Below are positions 17,258 to 25,101 of a stretch of DNA of 54,779 bases, piece by piece. Every line of letters begins with the position of its first letter. Positions within the stretch are counted from its first letter, which is position 1. Under the pieces are notes generated by a model, which saw only the letters and a list, made by a program, of their open reading frames with translations, did not search any database and was not told where the DNA came from. The translations under genes were made by a program, and so were the position numbers. Origin of the DNA: Bacteroidales bacterium (lineage in GTDB: Bacteria > Bacteroidota > Bacteroidia > Bacteroidales > F082); the NCBI GenBank assembly GCA_024709145.1, contig JANJXG010000095.1, positions 1 to 54,779 on the forward strand. Direction: 5' to 3'.

Positions 17258-18874
17258 ATGAAAAAAATTCAGCTTATAGGTCTGGCTCTGGCATCATCAC
17301 TTATGTTGAGTCTGGCATGGCCTGCAAATGGTTTTGCACCACTTATCTTCATTGCTTTTGTTCCTTTGCTTTATCTTCAGGAAGAAATGGGCGGGCGGCC
17401 TGGATTAGCAAGGCAAAAAGGGGTTTTTGGTCTTGTATACCTCAGTTTTTTAGTTTGGAATACCCTCACAACATGGTGGATATGGAACTCAACTGATATT
17501 GGAGCAATTGGAGCCATCGGGTTAAACAGCCTCTTCATGGCGACAGTCTTTTGGCTCTTTCACCAAACGAAAATTTCGCTCTACGACAACAAAAAAGGCT
17601 TTTTTATTCTCATCGCTTATTGGCTAACCTGGGAATGGTTTCATCTTGACTGGGATCTCAGCTGGCCCTGGCTAAATCTTGGCAACGTATTCGCAAGCCG
17701 TCATAAATGGGTTCAATGGTATGAAATCACCGGCACAGGCGGTGGAACACTATGGATTCTGCTTGTTAATATATTGATTTACAATTCAATAAAGATATTA
17801 CGAAAAGAAGGGCACAGATCCTTGGCCTTTCTGAAAAGTCTCGCGCTCAGCTTTTCTGTTATTGTTATACCTATTGTTATTTCTTATGGACTGTATACAA
17901 CCTACGAAGAAAAAGGACTTGAGGCAGAATTTGTTGTAGTACAACCCAACTTTGATCCTTATACCGAGCAATACGAAACACCACCAGCCGAAGTGGTGGA
18001 ACGTAACTTAAGTCTTGCCCGCAGGGCTATCACCCCAAAAACTGATTTTGTGATTTCACCAGAGTCAGCCATACAGGAAGAGATCTGGATGGAACTACTC
18101 GACCAGTCAGCGGGATTAAAACAAGTCAGCGATTTTATCAACGAATATCCGAACCTCGCTGTCGTTATCGGTGCCAGCACTTTTAGTCATGTGCCTGAGA
18201 ACAAAGTTAACGACCATGCAGCCAGAAAGTTCAGAAGGTCTGACGGTTACTATTTTGCGCACAATACAGCTTTTTTTATTGACTCAACTGCCGGTTTTGA
18301 TTTTTACCACAAATCAAAACTTACACCAGGTGTTGAGATGATGCCATCATGGCGTTTGTTAAAACCGTTAAAAGATTATGCCATCAACCTTGGAGGTACG
18401 GTTGGCACCTTAAAGACGAACGACTTTCGAAAAGTTTTCAGTGTTGGCGACAGCTCCTTCAGGTTGGCACCAATCATTTGCTATGAATCTGTATATGGTG
18501 AGTTTGTTGCAGGTTTTGTCAGAAACGGAGCCAACCTCCTGACCATTATCACCAACGATGGGTGGTGGGGTAACAGCCCGGGTCACCGTCAACATCTCAG
18601 TTTTGCGCGTCTGCGTGCCATCGAAACAAGGCGTAGCATTGCCCGGTCAGCCAATACAGGCATTTCTGCCTTTGTCGATCAACGGGGTGACCTTTATCAG
18701 GCAACACCATACCGCGAACAGGCTGTCATACGGCAAACCTTGCTGACAAACGACCGCTTCACTTTTTACGTGCTTTATGGTGATTTCCTTGCCCGTATTG
18801 CCCTTTTCGTCAGTGCAATCTTTTTGATTACTGGCCTTGTCCGTAGCATATTGCCAAAAAAATCGAAAAAGTGA
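17258..18874 (+). CDS. lnt: Apolipoprotein N-acyltransferase
   Basis: Adds the third acyl chain to the N-terminal cysteine of lipoproteins in the inner membrane. From the ATG at 17258 the protein has 538 residues: about six N-terminal membrane helices, a periplasmic nitrilase domain, and a last membrane helix near the C-terminus. The Glu-Lys-Cys catalytic triad can be seen as the Glu in VISPESAIQ, the Lys in FYHKSKLTPG, and the Cys in APIICYESVYG. Many lipoproteins in this window are possible substrates. The dus start codon overlaps its stop. Confidence 0.94.
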   Translation: MKKIQLIGLALASSLMLSLAWPANGFAPLIFIAFVPLLYLQEEMGGRPGLARQKGVFGLVYLSFLVWNTLTTWWIWNSTDIGAIGAIGLNSLFMATVFWLFHQTKISLYDNKKGFFILIAYWLTWEWFHLDWDLSWPWLNLGNVFASRHKWVQWYEITGTGGGTLWILLVNILIYNSIKILRKEGHRSLAFLKSLALSFSVIVIPIVISYGLYTTYEEKGLEAEFVVVQPNFDPYTEQYETPPAEVVERNLSLARRAITPKTDFVISPESAIQEEIWMELLDQSAGLKQVSDFINEYPNLAVVIGASTFSHVPENKVNDHAARKFRRSDGYYFAHNTAFFIDSTAGFDFYHKSKLTPGVEMMPSWRLLKPLKDYAINLGGTVGTLKTNDFRKVFSVGDSSFRLAPIICYESVYGEFVAGFVRNGANLLTIITNDGWWGNSPGHRQHLSFARLRAIETRRSIARSANTGISAFVDQRGDLYQATPYREQAVIRQTLLTNDRFTFYVLYGDFLARIALFVSAIFLITGLVRSILPKKSKK

Positions 18875-19896
18875 CCCTGGAATCACCGGACGAAAACAAA
18901 AAAATATCGCTGGAACTCGGTCCGTTTCAGGGAATTACGGACGTGTATTTCCGGAATTGCTTTCAGGAAACTTTTACCGGCATCGACAGGTTTTATACTC
19001 CCTTCTTTTCAGGGATTCACACTGCCAACAGTAAGAACCTGAAAACTGAAGAAATTGATCCTGAATGCAATAACATAAAGGTTTTGACTCCTCAAATCCT
19101 GAGTAATGAAGCAGACGAAATTATTAGGTTTGCAACACAATGCCATCTAATGGGTTATGAAGAAATTAATCTTAACATGGGTTGTCCCTACCCGCAGGTC
19201 GCAAGAAAAAAAAGAGGTGCAGGTTTGCTTCCGTTTGCAGAACATACCGAACAAATGCTTAACAAACTCACCAATCAGCTTCCGCTCTCATTTAGCATCA
19301 AATGTCGTTTGGGTTATTATAACAAAACCGAAATCGATTACCTGATTCCACTGTTTAACAGTATTCCGCTTTCTTCGCTTATCGTGCATGCACGGCTCGG
19401 CAAACAGATGTATACTGGTCGGCCTGATCATGATAAATACTCTGAGATTGAATCACTTATACAATCAAAAAAAGTGTACAACGGAGATATTTTTGCACCT
19501 GAAGATATAACCATCCTGCTTTCCAAATTTGACGGCACTCACACCTGGATGCTTGGCCGGGGCTTACTCGCCGACCCCTTTCTGGCATCAGATATCAAGG
19601 GCATGACTGTATCACTTTCTTCTGAAGAGAAAAAAGACATCGTATTTCATTTCATTCAAAACCTCTACCTCAAAAGAAGAAAGGCACGCCGTGACAATCC
19701 GGCTCTGATTGGCCGGATGAAAGAACTTTGGTCATACCTCCACCTTTCGTTTAGCGAAAGCGAAACAGCCTGGCGACTTATCCGTAAATCAAAAAATTTT
19801 GAAGAGTATGAAAGCGCTGTCCATCGAATCTTCGACGAAATGCAATGGGTCGGGCATGGCTATCAAGGCTCATTAACAACGGCCGTTGAAACTTAG
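18871..19896 (+). CDS. dus: tRNA-dihydrouridine synthase
   Basis: FMN-dependent enzyme reducing uridines in the tRNA D-loop. The TIM-barrel opens LGPFQGITDVYFRN and carries the family signature INLNMGCPYPQVARKKRGAGLL, whose GCP cysteine is the catalytic acid. SIKCRLGY and the phosphate-binding MLGRGLLADP region follow. The GTG at 18871 overlaps the lnt stop (GTGA), indicating coupling; 341 aa is normal length. Which tRNA position is modified (subfamily A, B or C) is not clear from the sequence. Confidence 0.92.
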   Translation: MTLESPDENKKISLELGPFQGITDVYFRNCFQETFTGIDRFYTPFFSGIHTANSKNLKTEEIDPECNNIKVLTPQILSNEADEIIRFATQCHLMGYEEINLNMGCPYPQVARKKRGAGLLPFAEHTEQMLNKLTNQLPLSFSIKCRLGYYNKTEIDYLIPLFNSIPLSSLIVHARLGKQMYTGRPDHDKYSEIESLIQSKKVYNGDIFAPEDITILLSKFDGTHTWMLGRGLLADPFLASDIKGMTVSLSSEEKKDIVFHFIQNLYLKRRKARRDNPALIGRMKELWSYLHLSFSESETAWRLIRKSKNFEEYESAVHRIFDEMQWVGHGYQGSLTTAVET

Positions 19897-19970
19897 GAGG
19901 AAAGGTGATGATTGTTGGTTTTTGGAGCCTAACAAGTTGATTTAATGCTAAATACAGTTCATCCAAGTGC

Positions 19971-19999
19971 CACAAAATCCATTTCCTTTGGTTTTTGTG
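19971..19999. promoter_or_regulatory. Hairpin overlapping the -33 region of the kinase promoter
   Basis: CACAAAA-t-CCA (19971-19981) pairs with TGG-t-TTTTGTG (19989-19999), a long imperfect inverted repeat that includes the TTTG -33 element at 19994-19997. It may end dus transcription, or act as an operator for the downstream two-component system. Confidence 0.45.
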
Positions 20000-20026
20000 A
20001 CTTTATCAATGAATTAACTACATTTG
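19994..20026 (+). promoter_or_regulatory. Housekeeping promoter of the two-component system
   Basis: TTTG (19994-19997), 21-bp spacer, TACATTTG (20019-20026): an exact match to the Bacteroidota consensus TTTG-N19-21-TAnnTTTG. It lies 27 bp before the kinase ATG at 20053. Confidence 0.75.
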
Positions 20027-20052
20027 CATCAACTGTTTAGCAGGCTAAAAAG

Positions 20053-21558
20053 ATGCGTATACCCAAATTAAAATTTCATCTCAGTTACCAGATGATTGTC
20101 TGGTCGCTGGTTAGCATTGCCATTTTGCTGGCGGCTGGTTACTTGATTATTTCTTATATCTACAGACTTCAGGAGAACACCAGGTTACTCATCACCGAAA
20201 ACGTGATCAGCACCAGAAATGCCCAGGAACTCCGTTTTGCACTCTATAAAGTAAGGGCCGCATCGCTGACAAACCTGTTTGATAAAAGCGAACAACAAGT
20301 TCAAATTGTTCAAAATGAACAAAAAGCATTTATTAGCTTATTGGAAAAAGCTGGCTTTTCAGCTCAAAAGGAAGAAGAAAAGAAACTAATTTCTCAAATT
20401 GCAGCACTGTTTTCAAATTATGAGCAAACGTTGCGCAATGCACTCGAAATGCACCGTCAGGGTAAGATGAGCCTCCCCAATGCCATGATCGTGCTTGCCG
20501 GGCAAGATTTAATTAACACCATCGAAGAAAAAACAAACACCTTGATCCAACTCAAGGAACAGACCCATGCCGAGCTTGAGAAAAGTATTCAGACCAATGA
20601 CAACATCATTTCTGTATCAATCTATTCACTCGGCATCAGTGGCATCATAATGGGCTTGATTCTTGGCTGGCTGATTGCCAGGATCATTCTGAACCCCATT
20701 TACAAACTCGTTCTTAAAGTGAGAGATGCTGCAGGAAGCGAAGTCGTTGAACACATTCGAATGACACCCGGCAAAGAACTCGAAGAACTTGACTTGCATA
20801 TCAACCGGCTTATCGGGCGCATTTCAAAAGCCAACGAGGATTTAAGACAAAACCGTGAGTTGCTGGAAAGGTCGGCCAAGCTGGCAGCTATCGGGCGTTT
20901 GGCTCCAGCGCTTGCACACGAAATAAGAAATCCGCTTACTTCAATTAAAATGCTCATTCACAGTTTACTGAATGAGTTACAAGCCAACAAGGAGCAAATG
21001 GATGACCTGGAAATCATGCTGCATGAAATCAGTCGGATGGAAGAATTTTTACAAAATTTTCTTAAATATGCCAGGCCTTCCAAACCTCAATTACAAATGA
21101 TCAAACCGGAAGAATGTATCAAACCTGTGCTTCAATTAATGCAGGCCCGTTTTCGGCAGAGCCAGATAGAAATCGAAAATATCAGCGAAGACCAACAGGC
21201 GCAATTGAATGTTGATCCCAACATGATCAAACAAATTCTTATCAACCTGCTCAATAATGCCGTTGAAGTAATGCCCAAAGGAGGTAAAATAACGCTGACA
21301 ACGCGGCTTGTAAAAGATGACGCCACTTACAAACAAATGCTGGTTATTTCAGTTTCCGACACTGGCCCGGGTATTCCCGAAGAAATCAGCGAAACCTTGT
21401 TCGATCCTTTTGTCAGAGCAAAAGAACAAGGCGTTGGATTGGGCTTGTCAATTTCGCAACGCATAGCCGATCTGCATCATGGTTATCTGAAAGCAACAAA
21501 TAACACCCGAAAAGGAGCCACTTTTGCCCTTTATTTGCCCCTGCCTAATCAATCCTGA
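20053..21558 (+). CDS. NtrB-like membrane sensor histidine kinase
   Basis: 501-aa inner-membrane kinase. A membrane helix at about residues 14-34 and a second at 187-209 bracket a periplasmic, mainly helical sensor region (35-186) resembling a four-helix-bundle domain. HAMP (about 210-262) leads to the HisKA domain with the phosphorylated His at about residue 289 (LAHEIRNPLTSIKM). The HATPase domain shows NLLNNAVEVMP, DTGPGIPEE and GVGLGLSISQRI. The cognate regulator starts 2 bp later. The ligand is unknown; the periplasmic sensor and downstream cell-wall genes suggest an envelope signal (inference). It has its own promoter at 19994-20026. Confidence 0.95.
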   Translation: MRIPKLKFHLSYQMIVWSLVSIAILLAAGYLIISYIYRLQENTRLLITENVISTRNAQELRFALYKVRAASLTNLFDKSEQQVQIVQNEQKAFISLLEKAGFSAQKEEEKKLISQIAALFSNYEQTLRNALEMHRQGKMSLPNAMIVLAGQDLINTIEEKTNTLIQLKEQTHAELEKSIQTNDNIISVSIYSLGISGIIMGLILGWLIARIILNPIYKLVLKVRDAAGSEVVEHIRMTPGKELEELDLHINRLIGRISKANEDLRQNRELLERSAKLAAIGRLAPALAHEIRNPLTSIKMLIHSLLNELQANKEQMDDLEIMLHEISRMEEFLQNFLKYARPSKPQLQMIKPEECIKPVLQLMQARFRQSQIEIENISEDQQAQLNVDPNMIKQILINLLNNAVEVMPKGGKITLTTRLVKDDATYKQMLVISVSDTGPGIPEEISETLFDPFVRAKEQGVGLGLSISQRIADLHHGYLKATNNTRKGATFALYLPLPNQS

Positions 21559-21560
21559 TC

Positions 21561-22973
21561 ATGAAAAAAATACTTATCGTTGACGACGAAGATAATGTAA
21601 GGTATTCGTTCAGGAAGTTTTTCCGCGACGCAACAACCACGATATCAGAAGCCAACAATGGCATGGAAGCAATAAATTTACTAAAAAAAGAAAGCTTCGA
21701 CCTCGTATTGATGGACATTGAGATGCCCGGCATCAGTGGACTTGATGCAATTCAGCGCGTCAAAGCCATGCATCCCAACATTCCGGTTATTATCATGACA
21801 GCTTTTGGCACTACCGAAAGGGTGATTGCCGCTATGAAATATGGTGCTTTTGAATACATTGAAAAGCCATTTGACATTGATAGGCTAAAAAAGCTGGTGG
21901 CTGAGGCTTTGGAAATCAAACACCTTACTGATGTTGAACCAGCACCTTCTGAAAACAGGACCCTTGCAACTCCTGGAGAGATTGTCGGTAACAGCGCTTC
22001 AATGAAAGAGGTCTTTAAAATGATCGGCAGGGTAGCAGCAGCCGATGTGAGCGTTTTGATCAGTGGCGAGAGCGGAACGGGTAAAGAACTGGTTGCCAAG
22101 GCTATACATCGTTATTCTGATCGATCGGACAAACCTTTTATTGCGATCAACTGCGCAGCTATTCCTGATAACCTGCTTGAGAGCGAACTATTCGGCTACG
22201 AAAAAGGTGCCTTTACCGATGCCAGTCAGCCAAAACCAGGAAAGTTTGAACAGGCCAACGGCGGAACACTTTTTATGGATGAGGTTGCAGACATGAGTAT
22301 CACACTACAGGCCAAGCTGTTACGCGTGCTTCAGGAAGGTACATTTGAACGGTTAGGAAGCAATAAAACAGTTTATACCAATGTAAGGATTGTTTCAGCT
22401 TCCAACAAAAACCTGGAACAAGCCATCGCTGAAGGACGGTTCAGGGAAGATCTTTATTACAGGCTCAAAGTTGTTACCATTACCATACCGCCCTTGAGGA
22501 TGCGAACCGAAGATATCCCTTTACTGGCCAATTACTTTTTGGACAGATACACCCAGGAAATGAAACGTCCTGCCACAACCATACCCTCCGAAAGCATGGA
22601 AATCCTGTTAAGACATTCATGGCCCGGAAATGTCAGACAACTTGAAAATCTGATGAAAAGAACGATCCTGTTAAGTAAAAACAATGTGATTACAGCTGAC
22701 TTGTTACTGAACGAGCTTTCTTTCGATACAAAAAATACTGCTGTCGCCCCCGCCGTAAATTACCGGAGCCTGATACCTGAAAAACTTGACGACTTCGATG
22801 GTCACCTTTACAAATATGTGATCGAGCTCACGGAAAAAGAACTGCTAACCAAAACCATCCTTCATACCAAAGGCAATCAGGCGAAGGCCTCACGCATGCT
22901 TGGTATTTCACGTGCGATGCTTTATGAACGCATGGAAAAATTCAACATACATCATCAGGAGCAGGGAGAATAA
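21561..22973 (+). CDS. Sigma-54-dependent response regulator (NtrC family)
   Basis: 470-aa transcription activator. The receiver domain has D52 as the phosphorylation site (LVLMDIEMPG) and the acidic pair at residues 8-10. The AAA+ domain shows Walker A GESGTGKE (169-176), the sigma-54 contact loop GAFTDA (216-221) and Walker B TLFMDEV. The C-terminus carries a Fis-type HTH (about 441-466, KGNQAKASRMLGISRAMLYER). GAFTDA instead of GAFTGA is a common variant that still contacts sigma-54. The stop codon is directly followed by the half-site array at 22975-23002, its likely binding site. RpoN is encoded at 640-2127. Confidence 0.95.
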   Translation: MKKILIVDDEDNVRYSFRKFFRDATTTISEANNGMEAINLLKKESFDLVLMDIEMPGISGLDAIQRVKAMHPNIPVIIMTAFGTTERVIAAMKYGAFEYIEKPFDIDRLKKLVAEALEIKHLTDVEPAPSENRTLATPGEIVGNSASMKEVFKMIGRVAAADVSVLISGESGTGKELVAKAIHRYSDRSDKPFIAINCAAIPDNLLESELFGYEKGAFTDASQPKPGKFEQANGGTLFMDEVADMSITLQAKLLRVLQEGTFERLGSNKTVYTNVRIVSASNKNLEQAIAEGRFREDLYYRLKVVTITIPPLRMRTEDIPLLANYFLDRYTQEMKRPATTIPSESMEILLRHSWPGNVRQLENLMKRTILLSKNNVITADLLLNELSFDTKNTAVAPAVNYRSLIPEKLDDFDGHLYKYVIELTEKELLTKTILHTKGNQAKASRMLGISRAMLYERMEKFNIHHQEQGE

Positions 22974-22974
22974 A

Positions 22975-23002
22975 TGTATGAAATTCATACAAGCTGTATG
23001 AA
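22975..23002. promoter_or_regulatory. Three-half-site array, likely enhancer of the NtrC-type regulator
   Basis: TGTATGAA (22975-22982), a, TTCATACA (22984-22991), agc, TGTATGAA (22995-23002): three alternating inverted half-sites making two overlapping perfect palindromes. The array starts 1 bp after the regulator's stop codon and is centred about 110 bp upstream of the sigma-54 -24 element, the usual distance for an activator site. Binding by the adjacent regulator is inferred. Single half-sites occur by chance in coding DNA at 9774, 27689 and 30727. Confidence 0.7.
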
Positions 23003-23074
23003 AAGAAGGCAGTCAAGCTCATCTATGTTAATAAAAACGACAGACTATAACATACTATAATTCTTTATTTATTG

Positions 23075-23094
23075 ATTATCAATATATTATCAAT
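23075..23094. promoter_or_regulatory. A/T-rich direct repeat with an IHF-like site
   Basis: ATTATCAAT occurs at 23075-23083 and again at 23086-23094, 11 bp apart, one helical turn. The positions 23077-23089 also match the E. coli IHF consensus WATCAANNNNTTR. DNA bending between enhancer and sigma-54 promoter is common, but the match may be chance in A/T-rich DNA. Confidence 0.35.
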
Positions 23095-23096
23095 CA

Positions 23097-23112
23097 TGGC
23101 ACGATGATTGTT
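23097..23112 (+). promoter_or_regulatory. Sigma-54 (-24/-12) promoter
   Basis: TGGCACG (23097-23103), atga, TTGTT (23108-23112). This matches the consensus TGGCACG-N4-TTGCW at every position except one (T for C at 23111), with correct spacing between the GG and the -12 element. The predicted transcription start is about 40 bp before the lipoprotein ATG at 23162. No TAnnTTTG element is present between the regulator and this gene. Confidence 0.85.
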
Positions 23113-23161
23113 TCTGTGACAGACGATAAACATTATTCATTAACTAATAACAATTATTAAC

Positions 23162-23764
23162 ATGAGAAATCTCGTAAAAACCGTTTTTGCATTTGCAATT
23201 GCCGGCGTACTTTTCACAAGCTGCGCCAAAGCTCCTGAAGTAGAAATCACCAATGCCAAAGCAGCTATCGAAGCTACCAAGGCTGTTGAAGCAGAACGTT
23301 ATGTACCTGCTGAATTCAAAGCTTTACAGGATTCATTGAATGTTGCTTTATTGGAAGTTGAAAACCAGAATGCAAAATTCGCTTTGTTCAGAAGCTACAA
23401 AAAAGCTACTGCTACTTTGAACAGTGTAAATACAATGGCTGAGCAGGTAAAAGCCAACGCAGCTACCCGCAAAGAAGAAGTAAAAAATCAAGCACAACAG
23501 TCTCTTGCAGAAGTAACAACCCTTGTTACTGAAGTGAAGGAATTATTAGCTGCTGCACCCAAAGGAAAAGAAGGCAAGGAAGCTCTCGAAGCCATTCAGG
23601 GGGATGTGGTTTTAGTTGAGTCATTCCTTGCCGAGGTTTCCACCCTCATCAACAATGGTGACTACCTCACAGCTCTTGACAAAGTTAAAGCTGCCGGCGA
23701 AAAAGCTGCTTCTTTGAAAACCGAATTGGAAGAAGCTATTGCTAAAACCAAAAAACGCAGGTAA
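23162..23764 (+). CDS. DUF4398-like helical lipoprotein
   Basis: 200-aa lipoprotein: signal with lipobox ending at C21 (VLFTSC). The mature part is almost entirely helical and rich in Ala, Glu and Lys, resembling DUF4398 proteins, which are envelope-located and of unknown role. Its residues about 28-85 (AKAAIEATKAVEAERYVPAE, then LFRSYKKA) resemble the segment after the membrane anchor of the L,D-transpeptidase at 23998. It is preceded by a sigma-54 promoter and followed by a terminator at 23819-23851, so it is probably the direct and highly expressed target of the regulator. A role as periplasmic spacer or peptidoglycan-interacting protein is a guess. Confidence 0.85.
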   Translation: MRNLVKTVFAFAIAGVLFTSCAKAPEVEITNAKAAIEATKAVEAERYVPAEFKALQDSLNVALLEVENQNAKFALFRSYKKATATLNSVNTMAEQVKANAATRKEEVKNQAQQSLAEVTTLVTEVKELLAAAPKGKEGKEALEAIQGDVVLVESFLAEVSTLINNGDYLTALDKVKAAGEKAASLKTELEEAIAKTKKRR

Positions 23765-23818
23765 GAACCTTAAGTTTCGATCAATGGATCTGATTCATTG
23801 ACAGAACCTTGCTTACTC

Positions 23819-23851
23819 AAAACCTCGGCCGGGACCACCCGCCGGGGTTTT
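23819..23851 (+). terminator. Terminator after the sigma-54-driven lipoprotein gene
   Basis: AAAACCTCGGCCGGG (23819-23833) pairs, with two imperfections, with CCCGCCGGGGTTTT (23838-23851) around loop acca, followed by TGTTGTG. GC-rich stem with a T-stretch at its end, 55 bp after the stop codon. It suggests most transcripts end here, with read-through possible. Confidence 0.7.
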
Positions 23852-23912
23852 GTTGTGTTAGCGTTCATCACACCAACCATCATCCAATATCTGCTATTTG
23901 GAAAAAATGAAT

Positions 23913-23920
23913 TAATTTTG
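23913..23920 (+). promoter_or_regulatory. Promoter -7 element for the L,D-transpeptidase operon
   Basis: TAATTTTG matches TAnnTTTG, 77 bp upstream of the ATG at 23998. The nearest TTTG (23897-23900) is too close for a normal -33 element. It suggests basal expression separate from the sigma-54 promoter. Confidence 0.45.
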
Positions 23921-23997
23921 CATCCGTGAATAACAGGGCTAATCATTTCAATGCATTTCAAAACATTCCACCCGGTAAAAAAACCAGGCAATCAACC

Positions 23998-25098
23998 ATG
24001 AAAAAAATACTTTTTACCATTCTTATCGTCTTGTTTCTTACCCTGTCAACCTTTGCGACACTTTATTTCCTTTCGCCGAATCCTCCGCTGGCAAGCCTCG
24101 AACAATGCCATAGAGATATTGCCACAGCAAAAGAACAAGAAGCCGAAAAATATGCCCCAGGCCTGATTAAAGAAGCTGAAATTTTCTTTGAAGGCGCCAA
24201 AGAAGCACTTCAAAAGGAAAATGAAAAGACATTTTTTCTTCGTGATTACAAAAACGTAATCAAATTGGTGGAAAATGCGACAGCCAAAACTTCGGAAGCG
24301 GTTAAAAAAATGACGGAGGATAAGGCAAATTTGAGTGTCTCACTCCAAACCAAATTAGAACTCGTAAGTCATAAAATCGATCATTTCGACGAAACCTACG
24401 CCCACCTCCCGCTGAACAAAAGAGCCCGACGCGACTTCACTAATGCTAAACTTAAATACCTCGAATCAAAAAAAGCCTACGAAAGAAAAGCTTATTTACT
24501 GGTCGGAAACAACCTTGATGAGGCAAATAAACTCATTAGCAAATCGGTAGACGCCGCACATGCTCATCTGAGCAGTTATTTCGAAAACCTTCCAACCTGG
24601 AAAAGATGGCATCAGGAAACCGTTGATTGGTCAAGAAAAAATAATGCAACTGCGATCGTCGTTGACAAATTCGCCCATACCTGCTACGTCTACAATGATG
24701 GAAAAGAAATTAAAAGATTCAATGCTGAACTTGGGCCTAACTGGATAGGCACCAAAAATTTCAGAGGTGACAAAGCCACTCCCGAGGGTAAATATTATGT
24801 TACCAAGAAAAAATCGGGTAAACACACGATTTATTACAAAGCCTTGCTGATCAACTACCCAAATGAGGAAGATAAAGCAAGATACCAAAGAAATGTCAGG
24901 AACGGAAGTATTCCAAAACGGGGTATTGGCAACCTGATTGAACTTCATGGTGGCGGGGGAAAGGGAATCAACTGGACCGATGGCTGCGTCGCTCTCACCA
25001 ATGAAGATATTGATAAATTGTGGAATTATGTAGGTAACGGCACACCCATCACCATTGTTGGGTCATTACGCAGCCTTCATGAAATCAATGGAAGGTAA
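23998..25098 (+). CDS. Membrane-anchored L,D-transpeptidase with N-terminal DUF4398-like domain
   Basis: 366 aa from the ATG at 23998; a GTG at 23926 is possible but would start within a few bases of the predicted transcription start. A membrane anchor (residues 4-24) is followed by a helical region (about 30-190) whose first part, ATAKEQEAEKYAPGLIKEAE then LRDYKN, resembles the adjacent lipoprotein. The C-terminal YkuD domain has the His in ELHGGGGKG and the catalytic Cys in WTDGCVALTNEDI. YkuD enzymes form 3-3 crosslinks or attach proteins to peptidoglycan in the periplasm. The next gene, a second YkuD protein, starts 3 bp later. Confidence 0.92.
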   Translation: MKKILFTILIVLFLTLSTFATLYFLSPNPPLASLEQCHRDIATAKEQEAEKYAPGLIKEAEIFFEGAKEALQKENEKTFFLRDYKNVIKLVENATAKTSEAVKKMTEDKANLSVSLQTKLELVSHKIDHFDETYAHLPLNKRARRDFTNAKLKYLESKKAYERKAYLLVGNNLDEANKLISKSVDAAHAHLSSYFENLPTWKRWHQETVDWSRKNNATAIVVDKFAHTCYVYNDGKEIKRFNAELGPNWIGTKNFRGDKATPEGKYYVTKKKSGKHTIYYKALLINYPNEEDKARYQRNVRNGSIPKRGIGNLIELHGGGGKGINWTDGCVALTNEDIDKLWNYVGNGTPITIVGSLRSLHEINGR

Positions 25099-25101
25099 AA
25101 A

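Noticed and set aside
23781-23801. TCAATG-N9-CATTGA inverted repeat after the lipoprotein
   Set aside because: Only 6-bp arms; the GC-rich hairpin just downstream is a much better terminator.
23926-23997. GTG start at 23926 for the first L,D-transpeptidase
   Set aside because: It is only a few bases after the predicted promoter; the ATG at 23998 starts directly with a membrane anchor.
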